Assembly (NCBI RefSeq): GCF_041260665.1
Contig: NZ_JBGCCT010000039.1
Coordinates: 1 to 64,000, forward strand
Length of the DNA: 64,000 bases
DNA from: Catenulispora sp. GP43
Lineage (GTDB): Bacteria > Actinomycetota > Actinomycetes > Streptomycetales > Catenulisporaceae
Direction: 5' to 3'
Shown: positions 23,738-31,947 of the stretch, piece by piece
How the letters are laid out: every line of letters starts with the position of its first letter
How positions within the stretch are numbered: the first letter of the stretch is position 1
The notes under the pieces: model-generated
The model's database searches: none
What the model saw: only the letters and a program-made list of their open reading frames with translations
What the model was told of the DNA's origin: nothing
Program-made: the position numbers and the translations under genes

Positions 23738-25486
23738 ATGCTGACGCCCGTACGGGTGGCGGACTTCGTGCTGGACGCCATCGCCGCGCGTGTCGGTGCG
23801 GTCGAACCGGAGCAGGGCGGGGCGTTGTTGGGGCTGCCGGGGCTGGACTACGTCACCGAGTTCATCCACGACGGCGGTGCCGCGACGACCGGCACGCGGT
23901 ACCAGAACACGGACTGGCTCATCGCGGCCATCGGGGCGCGGGAGGCGGCGACGGCGGCGCGGTTCAAGGGGATCGTGCACTCGCATCCGCGCGGGATGCC
24001 TGTGCCCTCGTCGCAGGACCAGGCCGAGTACGCGGAGTCGCTGCGGCTGAATCCGCTGCTGGCGCGCTACCTGGCGCCGATCGTGACGCACGACGTCGAC
24101 ACCCCGCTGGCCGGCCACGAGGTGCGCCTCGGGCCGGCGCGGATCTCGTTCTACGGCGCGGAGCGGGCCTCCGACGGCTTCGTGCTGGCCCCGGTGCGGC
24201 CCGTGGTGGTGCCGGTGGCGCGGATGCTGCGGCGCGCCGGAGCGCGGCCGGAGGGCGACCCGGCGGCGATCGACGTGGAGGGCACGACCCTGCTCGCCAC
24301 GCACGCGCAGCTGCCCGGTCTCGGAGCGGTGACGCTGTTGCTGGGCGCGGATTTCCCGGCGACGGCGCCGATCGTGCTGCCCGAGCACGGGGACGGGCCG
24401 CTGGCGCTCGGCTGGGACCTCGGGGTGCCCGCGGTCGAGCGATTGGCCGGGGCGGTGCTGGCGTTGCGGCGTGGGCGCGCCAGGGACCGCGAAGGGCGGG
24501 ATGCGTCGCATCGAGTCGAGGCGGGTGCGGAAGACCAAACGGCGACGGAGACCGTGAGGCGGGACCCGGCGGCGCTCCTGTTCGCCCGTACCGAGGGCAT
24601 CCTGTTGCCGACGCTGGCCGATCGCAGTGTCCTGATCGTCGGCGCCGGGTCCGTCGGCTCCTACCTGGCCGAGGTGCTGGCACGCAGCGGCGTGGGCGCC
24701 TTCACGATCGTGGATCCCGACGACGTCGAGGCCGTCAACGTGGGGCGCAGCGCCTATCGGGTGGCCGATGTGGGGCTGGGAAAGGCTTTCGCGGCCGCCG
24801 AGATCGTGCTGGCGGTCAATCCCTCGGCGCGGGCGGGTGTCCACGCCGCGCGGCATGAGGACGTGGATCTGGCAGCGCTGGTGACGCAGGCCGATGTCGT
24901 CGTCGTGGCCACCGATGATCCGCAAGCGCAGGCGCGGGTGGGGCACTTCGCCTATCGGGCCGGGCGGCCGGCGGTCTTCCCAGGGCTGTATCAGGGTGCT
25001 CAGGGCGGCGAGGTGATCATCGCCGCCGAGGGGAGCGCCTGCTTCGCGTGCGCCACCGGTGGCGTGCGCGCCGATCTGCAGGAGACCGGCAGTGGCGAGG
25101 TCGCCGCGCGCACCGACTACGGCACCGGGCGATTGATCGCCGAGCCGGGGCTGCTGACCGACGTGCACCACGTCGCGGCCATCGCGGCGAAGGCGGCCCT
25201 CGGCCTGTTGCACTCCCCCGACGACGATGTCGCAGCAGCCCGCTTCGCCCACGGAATCCTCAAAGCCGGCACCACATATGCCGTCTTCGGCCACGAGCCC
25301 GATTACTGGATCTTCGCCGAGCTGATGCGCGCCACCCCGGCGCAATACGCGTACCAGTCGCTGTGGCTGACGGTCTCCGGCCGAAGCGATTGCCCGGTCT
25401 GCGGCGATCCCGCGGGACGTACGGATCCGTCCGCCTCCCAGGAGCCGGATGTCGACCTGATCAGGGCTCTGAGAGACGGCGCATGA
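23738..25486 (+). CDS. JAMM protease-E1 (ThiF) fusion protein
   Basis: A 582-residue protein. Residues 1-140 form a JAB/MPN domain with a complete JAMM metal site: E25 in EQGGALLG, H81 and H83 in HSHPRG, S91 and D94 (HxHx7SxxD). Residues ~150-245 contain FPATAPIVLP and may be an inactive E2/RWD-like fold. Residues ~283-510 are an E1/ThiF adenylation domain: GAGSVGS at 302-308, D326 and D328 in IVDPDD, N334, R337, K349 and ATDD near 393. Cysteine pairs C435/C438 and C552/C555 probably bind zinc. It would remove and activate a ubiquitin-like modifier and pass it to the upstream E2. The stop overlaps the next start in ATGA. Confidence 0.85.
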   Translation: MLTPVRVADFVLDAIAARVGAVEPEQGGALLGLPGLDYVTEFIHDGGAATTGTRYQNTDWLIAAIGAREAATAARFKGIVHSHPRGMPVPSSQDQAEYAESLRLNPLLARYLAPIVTHDVDTPLAGHEVRLGPARISFYGAERASDGFVLAPVRPVVVPVARMLRRAGARPEGDPAAIDVEGTTLLATHAQLPGLGAVTLLLGADFPATAPIVLPEHGDGPLALGWDLGVPAVERLAGAVLALRRGRARDREGRDASHRVEAGAEDQTATETVRRDPAALLFARTEGILLPTLADRSVLIVGAGSVGSYLAEVLARSGVGAFTIVDPDDVEAVNVGRSAYRVADVGLGKAFAAAEIVLAVNPSARAGVHAARHEDVDLAALVTQADVVVVATDDPQAQARVGHFAYRAGRPAVFPGLYQGAQGGEVIIAAEGSACFACATGGVRADLQETGSGEVAARTDYGTGRLIAEPGLLTDVHHVAAIAAKAALGLLHSPDDDVAAARFAHGILKAGTTYAVFGHEPDYWIFAELMRATPAQYAYQSLWLTVSGRSDCPVCGDPAGRTDPSASQEPDVDLIRALRDGA

Positions 25487-26220
25487 GCGCCCTGTACCCC
25501 GCGCCCTCCCCCGCCGCGGCGGCATGGCTCGCGACGTTGCGCACGGCGCTGGCGAGCCTGGCCGACCAGGTGCGGGTCGTGCCACCGATCGACGTGGACG
25601 CCGTCGCCTTCCACCTGGAATCCGAATCACCGGAGGCCGCGGAACTCGGCGAGGAGCTGAGAGCGACGCTGGACGAGTTCGAGCCGATCATCGGCGGCCT
25701 GACGGCGGCGTTCGCCATGTGGCCGTCGACGATCCTCATCGCGTTGGGGCGCGGTGAGGAGATCGGGGAGCTGGATCCGGTCGTCGCGGCGGCCTCGCGG
25801 GCAGAGATCCCCGACATCAGGGCACTGACGTCTTCGGGCACCGTGACCATCGGGAAGGACGGCCGCTCGACCACGCTCATCGCCGCGACGACCGTGGGCA
25901 CGCCGGTCGGTCCGGTGCGTATCCGCTGGCCCGATCGCGACGACGTGTGGCTCTGCGCCGTGCCGGCTGCCGCCGATCCGGCTCTCACCACGCGCGCCGC
26001 GCTGGAGCGGATCCTCCCCCATGTCGGGGTGAGCCGGGCGCGCCTCCGCACCGCCCCGGAAAGCCGCCCAGCAGCCCCCCACAGCGCCCTCCACGCCGCC
26101 CTTCTCACCATCGACCCCACCGCCGACCCCGACCTCGTCATGGCTCGCCTGGAGGGCTGGCGCACCGCCCTCGAGCAACTCCACCGGGGCGCGGTGGCCG
26201 TGTACTGGGAACAAGCCTGA
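25483..26220 (+). CDS. Unknown protein of the E2/E1 operon, 245 aa
   Basis: A 245-residue soluble protein that I do not recognise. The ATG at 25483 overlaps the JAMM-E1 stop codon (ATGA), so translation is coupled and a shared function is likely. The N-terminal third is helical and acidic (ESESPEAAELGEELRATLDEF). The middle is beta-like, with SGTVTIGKDGRSTTLIAATT and GPVRIRWPDRDDVWLCAVP, and the C-terminus is again helical. There is no diglycine end and no zinc motif, so it does not look like the missing ubiquitin-like modifier. It may be a target, adaptor or effector of the conjugation system. Codon use is slightly less GC-biased than average. Confidence 0.6.
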   Translation: MSALYPAPSPAAAAWLATLRTALASLADQVRVVPPIDVDAVAFHLESESPEAAELGEELRATLDEFEPIIGGLTAAFAMWPSTILIALGRGEEIGELDPVVAAASRAEIPDIRALTSSGTVTIGKDGRSTTLIAATTVGTPVGPVRIRWPDRDDVWLCAVPAAADPALTTRAALERILPHVGVSRARLRTAPESRPAAPHSALHAALLTIDPTADPDLVMARLEGWRTALEQLHRGAVAVYWEQA

Positions 26221-26221
26221 G

Positions 26222-26887
26222 ATGCCCGAGATGGCCAACCACGACATCGACAAGATCCGTACCGCGATCGCCCAGCAGGAGGGCCGCGTCCCCAGAGCCG
26301 TCATCCGCCCCGGGCGGACCCACCGGCCGCATCCGCGGCCCGCTCCGCGCACCCGCGGCGAGTTCGCACTCGCGCTGCTCTCGATCGTGCTGACATTTCT
26401 GGCTCTGCTGTTCAGCATTACCGCAGGGCAATTGGCGGCGTTCTGGATCGGGGATCACACGCAAAGCGGCGGCAAGTCATGGCCGGTGTTCCGCGCTTTG
26501 GGATATAAGCCGTGGCAACTGGGCGGCCCATCAATACTGCGACGCGAAGCATCTCCTCAACGGGCGGTGGTGGGAGACGGGAGGGCATATCTGTACCACG
26601 CGATGGTAGTGGAGTTCCGATTGCTGCCGTGGATCACGATCGTCGCGGTGCTGACCGCCGCGGTGGCCCGGCCCTACCAGGCGGTGCTGGCGGCGTTCGC
26701 AGCCGGGACGGTGGAGAACAACTGGTGGCTGCACCTGCCGAGCTATGACTTCCCGCAGTGGTTCGCGGACCTGGTCGACAAGCAGCGGACGCTCCTGGAG
26801 CACCACGATCCCTGGCAGGCCTTCGGGATCCTGCTGGCCTCGGCTCTGGTGGCGATGGCCTGGGCGGAGCGGACCCAGGCCACGTAG
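26222..26887 (+). CDS. Three-helix membrane protein of the E2/E1 operon
   Basis: A 221-residue protein starting one base after the previous stop codon. A basic, proline-rich N-tail (RPGRTHRPHPRPAPRTRG) precedes three membrane segments: ~45-75 (FALALLSIVLTFLALLFSI), ~133-163 (LPWITIVAVLTAAVARPY) and ~197-215 (FGILLASALVAMAW). Between the first two lies a ~60-residue loop, and between the last two a tryptophan-rich segment (NNWWLHLPSYDFPQWF). No known family is seen. Because it ends the operon it may anchor the conjugation machinery at the membrane or act as the toxic or signalling output. This is inference from gene order only. Confidence 0.6.
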   Translation: MPEMANHDIDKIRTAIAQQEGRVPRAVIRPGRTHRPHPRPAPRTRGEFALALLSIVLTFLALLFSITAGQLAAFWIGDHTQSGGKSWPVFRALGYKPWQLGGPSILRREASPQRAVVGDGRAYLYHAMVVEFRLLPWITIVAVLTAAVARPYQAVLAAFAAGTVENNWWLHLPSYDFPQWFADLVDKQRTLLEHHDPWQAFGILLASALVAMAWAERTQAT

Positions 26888-26977
26888 TCGCCCGGCTTCA
26901 AAGGCGGGCCTGTAGTTCTCCGGTCTCGTTCTGGCCGGCGCGTCCGGCGGGTATCCGGAGCGCGCCGTCAGCCGTTC

Positions 26978-27937
26978 TCAGCCGTACTGGAGCAGGTAGT
27001 CCATGACCTCGCTCATCGAGGCCGTCGCCATGGCGATGCAGGAGTCGGCCGCGCCGTAGTACAGCCGCAGGTCGCCGGTCTCCTCGTCGTGGATCATCCC
27101 GGTGGGGAACACCACGTTCGGCACGTCGCCGTGGGTCTCGTAGTCGGTGGCCGGGCCCAGGACCCACTGCGGCGAGCGGCGGATCACCTTCGCCGGGTTG
27201 TCCAGGTCGAACAGGACCAGGCCGGCGCGGTACAGCGGGCCGGCGGCCATCTGCTTCACGCCGTGGTACACGCCCAGCCAGCCGTGCTCGGTCTCGATCG
27301 GGGCCGGGCCCAGGCCCATGCGGGCCGCGTCCCACCAGGCGCCCTGGCGGCTGGTCATCACCGGCTCCGGGTTGGACCAGGTGCGCAGGTCCTCGGAGCG
27401 GGACATCCACACGTCGGCGCGGCCGTCGTGGCCCGCGTACGGGCGGTGGTACAGGCAGAACTCGCCGTTGACCCGGCGGGGCAGCAGCGAGGCGTTCTTG
27501 TCCTCCGGAGGCATGACCACGCCGAGCTTCTCCACCGACTGGAAATCCTCGGTGGTCGCCAGGGCGACGCAGGGGCCGGAGGGGCCATAAGCGGTATAGG
27601 AGATCACATACGCCGAAAGTTCGGCCACATAGGTGATGCGGCAGTCTTCCACGCCCCACATGCTCGTGTGATCGGCCGGGTCGTCGGCCAGCAACGGCTT
27701 GGGGTCCACGCGCCAGCCGTGCACCCCGTCGGGGGAGCGCGCGACGGTCAGGTGGGACAGGCCGCGGCGGTCCTCAACGCGGCACAGCAGGACCGTCTCC
27801 CCGTCATGGCTCGTGGCGCCCGGGTTGAAGACGGTGTTGATCTGATAGGGCCAGTCGTTGGCCGTCAGGATCGGATTGGCGGGGTCTCGGCGGAACAGTT
27901 CGCCGTGGGGGCTGGTGGTGCCGAGCGGGGTCGACAT
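26978..27937 (-). CDS. GH130 family glycoside phosphorylase
   Basis: A 319-residue, five-blade beta-propeller enzyme of family GH130, which phosphorolyses or hydrolyses beta-mannosides. Family signs are NPILTANDWPYQINTVFNPGA near the N-terminus and GVEDCRITYV around residue 95, whose Asp in the ED-x-R motif is the catalytic acid. Others are LLPRRVNGEFCLYHRP, a GAWWDAARMGLGPAPI stretch and the late GDVPNVVFPTGMI. The usual motif has Pro where this protein has Cys (EDCR). It lies near a GT4-type glycosyltransferase with a helical C-terminal domain, a pairing that suggests making and recycling a mannose-containing glycan. Substrate not readable from the sequence. Confidence 0.88.
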   Translation of the reverse strand: MSTPLGTTSPHGELFRRDPANPILTANDWPYQINTVFNPGATSHDGETVLLCRVEDRRGLSHLTVARSPDGVHGWRVDPKPLLADDPADHTSMWGVEDCRITYVAELSAYVISYTAYGPSGPCVALATTEDFQSVEKLGVVMPPEDKNASLLPRRVNGEFCLYHRPYAGHDGRADVWMSRSEDLRTWSNPEPVMTSRQGAWWDAARMGLGPAPIETEHGWLGVYHGVKQMAAGPLYRAGLVLFDLDNPAKVIRRSPQWVLGPATDYETHGDVPNVVFPTGMIHDEETGDLRLYYGAADSCIAMATASMSEVMDYLLQYG

Positions 27938-28350
27938 CTTTTGCCTCGCAGGTGGTCTGGTTGCGAACAGGTTTCGATCTTCGCAAACGGCACAGTTCGC
28001 CGCTGGAAAGCACCGACTGTAGCGCCCGTGATCACACCCTGTCTGGACAACACGCTAAAGGCGGGTGCCAACAGGGGCTTTCCGTTTAGGGGCCCCTACA
28101 GCAGCTCCCGGGCTTTTCGCCACGACCCGCCATGCACACGGTATTTACGGGCCTTGACGGCGCCGCGACCGATTGTGTGACGAAGGCCACAGCGCGACGG
28201 TCGTGCGACCCCACCCGGTGCGGAGCGGCCGCCCGCCACCCCTATGATTACTCGGCCGTTGACAGATCGCTCGCTGCTCACTCGCCCGCGAGGTCACCGA
28301 CGGCAGCCACCACGATGCTGTCCGTCTCCGCCTGGAAGAGGTGTGCTCCC
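27938..28350. other. Divergent intergenic region, 413 bp
   Basis: The gap between the divergent GH130 and MHYT genes has no convincing gene. It is less GC-rich than its flanks near 27940-28000. TATGAT at 28243-28248 is a possible -10 box for the MHYT gene and TTGACA occurs at 28259-28264, but neither has a well-spaced partner. No clear dyad or RNA structure was seen. Confidence 0.4.
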
Positions 28351-29157
28351 GTGCACGTCAATGGTTTCACCTACGGCCCGCTGACCCCTTTGCTGGCCTT
28401 CTTCATGTCGTTCCTGGGCTCGGTGATCGGGCTGCAGAGCGCCTCGCGGGCGCGGGCGGCCACCGGGGGCTCCCGGACCCGCTGGCTGACGATGGCCGCG
28501 CTGGCTTTGGGCGGCACGGCCATTTGGGTCATGCAGTACATAGCGATCCTGGGCTTCACGGTCCCGGGCGTCGAGATCCGCTACGACCCGGTGCTGACCG
28601 TCGCCGGCCTGGTCGCGGCGATCGCGGCGGCCGCCGGCGGCCTGACCGTGGTGGTGCGCCGCGAGACCGACAACCGGTCGCTGCTGCTGGGCGGACTCGC
28701 CATCGGTTCGGCCGTCGCCGGGGTGAACTACCTCGGGATGGCGGCACTGCACATGAACGCGGGGAAGCACTACACCGTATGGCTGATCGCCGCCTCGGAA
28801 GTGGTCGCCGTGGCCGCCTCCGCCGGCGCGCTCTGGTTCGCGCTGCGGGTACGCGGGCTGCCCTCCACCCTCGGCGCCGCGATCGTCCTGGGCGCGGCCA
28901 TCACCGGCGCGCACTACCTCGGGATGGCGGCGCTGCACCTCACCTCCGCTGCGGCCGCCGCGTCAGCCTTCGGCTCCGCGCCGTCCGCGCCGTCCGGGAT
29001 GGCGGCCTCGGAGCTGCTGACTCCGCTGGTGCTCGGGATCAGCATCGCCACCACGATCATGCTGCTGGTGGTCGCGATGGCACCGACGGAACGTGAACTG
29101 CGCGAGGAGCAGCGCGCCGTGGAGCTGGCCACGGCGCTGCGGGAGCGCAGCTACTGA
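28351..29157 (+). CDS. MHYT-domain integral membrane protein
   Basis: A 268-residue membrane protein with about seven hydrophobic helices and three MHYT-like repeats. Seen: IWVMQYIAILGF, GVNYLGMAALHM and GAHYLGMAALHL, where the usual MHYT becomes MQYI, NYLGM and HYLGM. MHYT domains are proposed sensors of gases or redox state through bound copper; here some ligand positions are altered, so metal binding is uncertain. No GGDEF, EAL or kinase output domain is attached, and the C-terminal ~25 residues are a charged helix. GTG 28351 has GGAAGAGG about 9 bases upstream. A strong hairpin follows the gene. Confidence 0.8.
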   Translation: MHVNGFTYGPLTPLLAFFMSFLGSVIGLQSASRARAATGGSRTRWLTMAALALGGTAIWVMQYIAILGFTVPGVEIRYDPVLTVAGLVAAIAAAAGGLTVVVRRETDNRSLLLGGLAIGSAVAGVNYLGMAALHMNAGKHYTVWLIAASEVVAVAASAGALWFALRVRGLPSTLGAAIVLGAAITGAHYLGMAALHLTSAAAAASAFGSAPSAPSGMAASELLTPLVLGISIATTIMLLVVAMAPTERELREEQRAVELATALRERSY

Positions 29158-29165
29158 ACCAGGCC

Positions 29166-29210
29166 GGCCCCGTACCACATCCCCGCTCGCGCGGGGTGCG
29201 GTACGGGGCC
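29166..29210. terminator. Long hairpin terminator after the MHYT gene
   Basis: GGCCCCGTACC (29166-29176) pairs exactly with GGTACGGGGCC (29200-29210). An inner CCCCGC / GCGGGG stem closes on a TCGC loop. It lies between convergent genes ending at 29157 and 29279 and can stop both transcripts. Confidence 0.75.
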
Positions 29211-29278
29211 GTGGCGCACGGCGCCGGAGCCGAATCTCCAAGCCGGGCTTGGAGAAAACACCCTGACGCCCGTCGGGA

Positions 29279-31609
29279 TCACACCAGGTCGGCGGACCTC
29301 AGTGCCAGCAGCGCCTGGTAGTAGGCGAGCGTCGACTCAGCTCCCTGATTCTCGTTCGCCTGGGTCTCGCGCAGCCCGTCCCGGCCGCCGCCGCTGGTCG
29401 CGTCGTACAGCGGCAGGCCGAGCCGGTTCTCGCCGAGGAACCAGCCGAAGGCCCGCCGGGCCCGGTCGGCGTAGAACTCGCGGCCGGTGACCCGCCAGGC
29501 CTCGACACACGCCTCGACCACCGCCGCGGCGTCGATCGGCTGCTCGTCGCCCTCATGGGCCGGGCGCGGCGCACCTTTGCGCCGCCACAGGTTCCCGACC
29601 AGGACCAGGTGCCCCTCCGGTTCCCCCGGCCCGGTCTCCCCCGGCCCGGTCTCCGCCAGCCCGGTCTCCGCCGGGCCGACCGGGCCGAGGCCGACCTGAT
29701 CCAGGTACCAGTCCAGGGCCCGCAGCGCGTCCGCCACCATCGCGGCGTCCCCGGCCCGCTCCCCGCCGGCCAGCAGCGCCTGCGGCAGGCGGGCGTTGTC
29801 GTAGGTGAGCTCGTCCTCGAACCAGGGCCAGTCATCGGTGGAGGCGGCGCGGAACGCCGCCTCCAGCCGTGCCACGCCGAGCGCCAACTCGGGTCCGGGC
29901 TCCGGAACCCGCACCAGCCCGAGTAGGGCGTACGCGGTGGAGCGGACCGTCGTCATCGCGCGCAGCGACGGCCGCGCAAGATCCAGCAGCGCCGCGGCCC
30001 GCTCGCGGCATTTGTCCGGGACCGCGGCGCCGGCCGCCACGGCGCCCAGAGACCACAGCAGCCGCCCCACGTGGTCGCCGTTGTGCGGGGCGTCCAGCCA
30101 CAGTCCGGACGCGTCGCGCATGTTGCGGGACCCGAGGGCGGCCGGGTCGTAGCCGGCCTCCAGGAAGCTCAGAGCGGTGTCCAGCCAGTCGTGCGGGTCG
30201 GCGCCTTTCAGTTCGCGGACGGGGATGTCGCACAGACCCGCCGCCACGATCGCCAGCCGGGCGACGTCGTCCACGCAGTAGCCGGACCCGAGGTCGGGTT
30301 TGGCGTGGTCGCTGAACTGCACGACGCCGCCGGAGTCGGTGATCCGGTTCAGGTGCGTGAGCTTGAGCTTGGGCACGTCGACCCGGGCCATGCCGGCGGC
30401 GTCGGTGGCGACCGCGTCGGGCACGGGGCGGCTGCGGCGGGCCGCGGTGGCCCGTGCGATCCCGGCGAACCGGCGGGCCACCGCGGTCCAGTGCAACCCC
30501 GCGCCCTGGGTCCTGGCGGCTTCCCTGGCGCGCTCCAGGCGGTCCGGATCGGACAGCAGGGCGTGCAGCGCTTCGGCGTAGGCCTCCGGGTCCTCCGGCG
30601 GAACCGTGATGCCGGAGCCGCCGGCCAGCATGTCCTCGGCGTAGAAGTACGACGTCGACACCACCGGGCAGCCGGCGGCGACGGCGAAGGTGAGGGCGCC
30701 CGACGAGATCTGCTCGCGGGAGCGGTAGGGCGTGCAGAAGATCTCGGTGCGGGCCAGGACCGCGGAGATCTCGGCGTCGGACAGGAAGGTGTCCAGGAAC
30801 ACCACCCGGTCCTGGAGCCCCGCGTCCTGTACCGCGGCGACCAGGTGGTCGCGGTAGTTCTCGCCTTCCTGGCGGGCGACCTCCGGGTGGGTGGAGCCGG
30901 CGATGAGATAGGTCACGTCGGGATGCCGCGCGGCGATCAGGCCCAGCGCCGCGATCGCGGTCTGCAGGCCCTTGTTCGGCGACAGCAGGCCGAAGGTGGA
31001 CAGCAGCCGCCGGCCGGCCAGCCGGTCCAGCGCCGCGGCCACCTCCGGGCGCACGGCGCCGCCGCTCCCGGGCGGCGGCGCTCCGTGCGGGACGTGCACG
31101 ATCCGGTCCGGCGGGGCGATACCGGTGTCGACCGCCAGCCGGCGCGCGGTCCCGGTGAACACGGTCACGGCCGCGGCGTCGCGGCACAGCCGATACAGGG
31201 TGCCGGCCTGCGAAGGGCTCGGCTCGGACAGCACCGTGTGCAGTGTGACCAGATACGGGACGCCGAGCCGGTACAGCTCGGCGGCGAAGTCCGTGATCCA
31301 GGCGCCATCGACGCCGCCGAAGATCCCGTACTCGTGCTGGATGACGACGGCGCCCACCCCGGAGGCGGCCACCTGCTGGGCCGCCCTGCGGTAGTCGGAG
31401 CGCTCGTCCTGGCGGATCACCGTCCGCACCGTTGCGGGGTAGGCCAGTCCGTCCCGGTCCAACGCGCAGACCTCCACGCGCACGTCCGGAGCAGCATCGT
31501 TGAGCGCGACGGCCAGGTCGCGCGAGTAGGTGGCGATGCCGCACCGTCGCGGCGGATACGTGGAAACGATCGCGAGTGTTATGCCGATGTTCGAGACAGT
31601 CCCTGCCAT
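29279..31609 (-). CDS. GT4 glycosyltransferase fused to helical (alpha/alpha) domain
   Basis: A 776-residue, two-part protein. Residues 1-~410 are a GT4/GT-B glycosyltransferase: VSTYPPRRCGIATYSRDLA at the N-terminus, VIQHEYGIFGG, FGLLSPNKGLQTAI opening the donor half, YLIAGSTHPE, and CTPYRSREQISSGALTFAVAAGCPVVS with the acidic YAEDM near it. Residues ~430-776 are helical (DSGGVVQFSDHAKPDLGSGY, CVDDVARLA, AENQ-like NENQGAEST), resembling six-hairpin glycosidase-type barrels. An acidic repeat (PAETGLAETGPGETGPGE) lies inside it. The pair with GH130 suggests synthesis or turnover of a mannosyl glycan. Start ATG 31609 has AGAGG just upstream. Confidence 0.8.
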   Translation of the reverse strand: MAGTVSNIGITLAIVSTYPPRRCGIATYSRDLAVALNDAAPDVRVEVCALDRDGLAYPATVRTVIRQDERSDYRRAAQQVAASGVGAVVIQHEYGIFGGVDGAWITDFAAELYRLGVPYLVTLHTVLSEPSPSQAGTLYRLCRDAAAVTVFTGTARRLAVDTGIAPPDRIVHVPHGAPPPGSGGAVRPEVAAALDRLAGRRLLSTFGLLSPNKGLQTAIAALGLIAARHPDVTYLIAGSTHPEVARQEGENYRDHLVAAVQDAGLQDRVVFLDTFLSDAEISAVLARTEIFCTPYRSREQISSGALTFAVAAGCPVVSTSYFYAEDMLAGGSGITVPPEDPEAYAEALHALLSDPDRLERAREAARTQGAGLHWTAVARRFAGIARATAARRSRPVPDAVATDAAGMARVDVPKLKLTHLNRITDSGGVVQFSDHAKPDLGSGYCVDDVARLAIVAAGLCDIPVRELKGADPHDWLDTALSFLEAGYDPAALGSRNMRDASGLWLDAPHNGDHVGRLLWSLGAVAAGAAVPDKCRERAAALLDLARPSLRAMTTVRSTAYALLGLVRVPEPGPELALGVARLEAAFRAASTDDWPWFEDELTYDNARLPQALLAGGERAGDAAMVADALRALDWYLDQVGLGPVGPAETGLAETGPGETGPGEPEGHLVLVGNLWRRKGAPRPAHEGDEQPIDAAAVVEACVEAWRVTGREFYADRARRAFGWFLGENRLGLPLYDATSGGGRDGLRETQANENQGAESTLAYYQALLALRSADLV

Positions 31610-31810
31610 GACCTCTCATACCTCTCTCCGTCGTCACTAAATACGACGGAACCGGCAAGCCACTCTAACGTTACTCAGTAGCCTGAATCAATACTCTTAG
31701 ACGTATTGCCGGATCCGTGCCGGTGAACAGCGGTGGATGCGCACCGCCTTTGGCAAGCCGCGAAACCCGGGAGACAAGCCCGCCCGACCTGCGCCTGTGA
31801 CGTGGGCCGC

Positions 31811-31842
31811 TTGACAAGCCCCCGGGAGCGTCGTGGTTTAAT
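31811..31842 (+). promoter_or_regulatory. Promoter for cysteine-rich short ORF
   Basis: A perfect TTGACA at 31811-31816 is followed by TTTAAT at 31837-31842 (20-base gap; the overlapping GGTTTA gives 18). The ATG at 31849 lies six bases after TTTAAT, so the transcript may start at or very near the start codon (leaderless). Confidence 0.5.
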
Positions 31843-31848
31843 AGCGCC

Positions 31849-31947
31849 ATGACCGGCGCTTGCATCACGTGCTGCGCGACCTGCCATGGGACGAAAGCCC
31901 ATATGGCCGGCCGCGTATGCCGCATGCGCCGAATGTGCGGCCGCTGA
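31849..31947 (+). CDS. Cysteine-rich short ORF, probable leader peptide
   Basis: A 32-codon ORF right after a promoter, with no room for a ribosome site, so translation would be leaderless. Six of 32 residues are cysteine, in the order C5, C8, C9, C12, C24 and C30, along with many Arg and Met. Such polycysteine leaderless ORFs are known in mycobacteria as cysteine-responsive attenuators. Alternatively, C-x2-CC-x2-CH could bind metal in a tiny protein. A small hairpin (ATGGG / CCCAT, 31886-31902) falls within it. The next clear gene starts 316 bases later and is not a known sulfur gene, so the regulatory target is uncertain. Confidence 0.45.
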   Translation: MTGACITCCATCHGTKAHMAGRVCRMRRMCGR

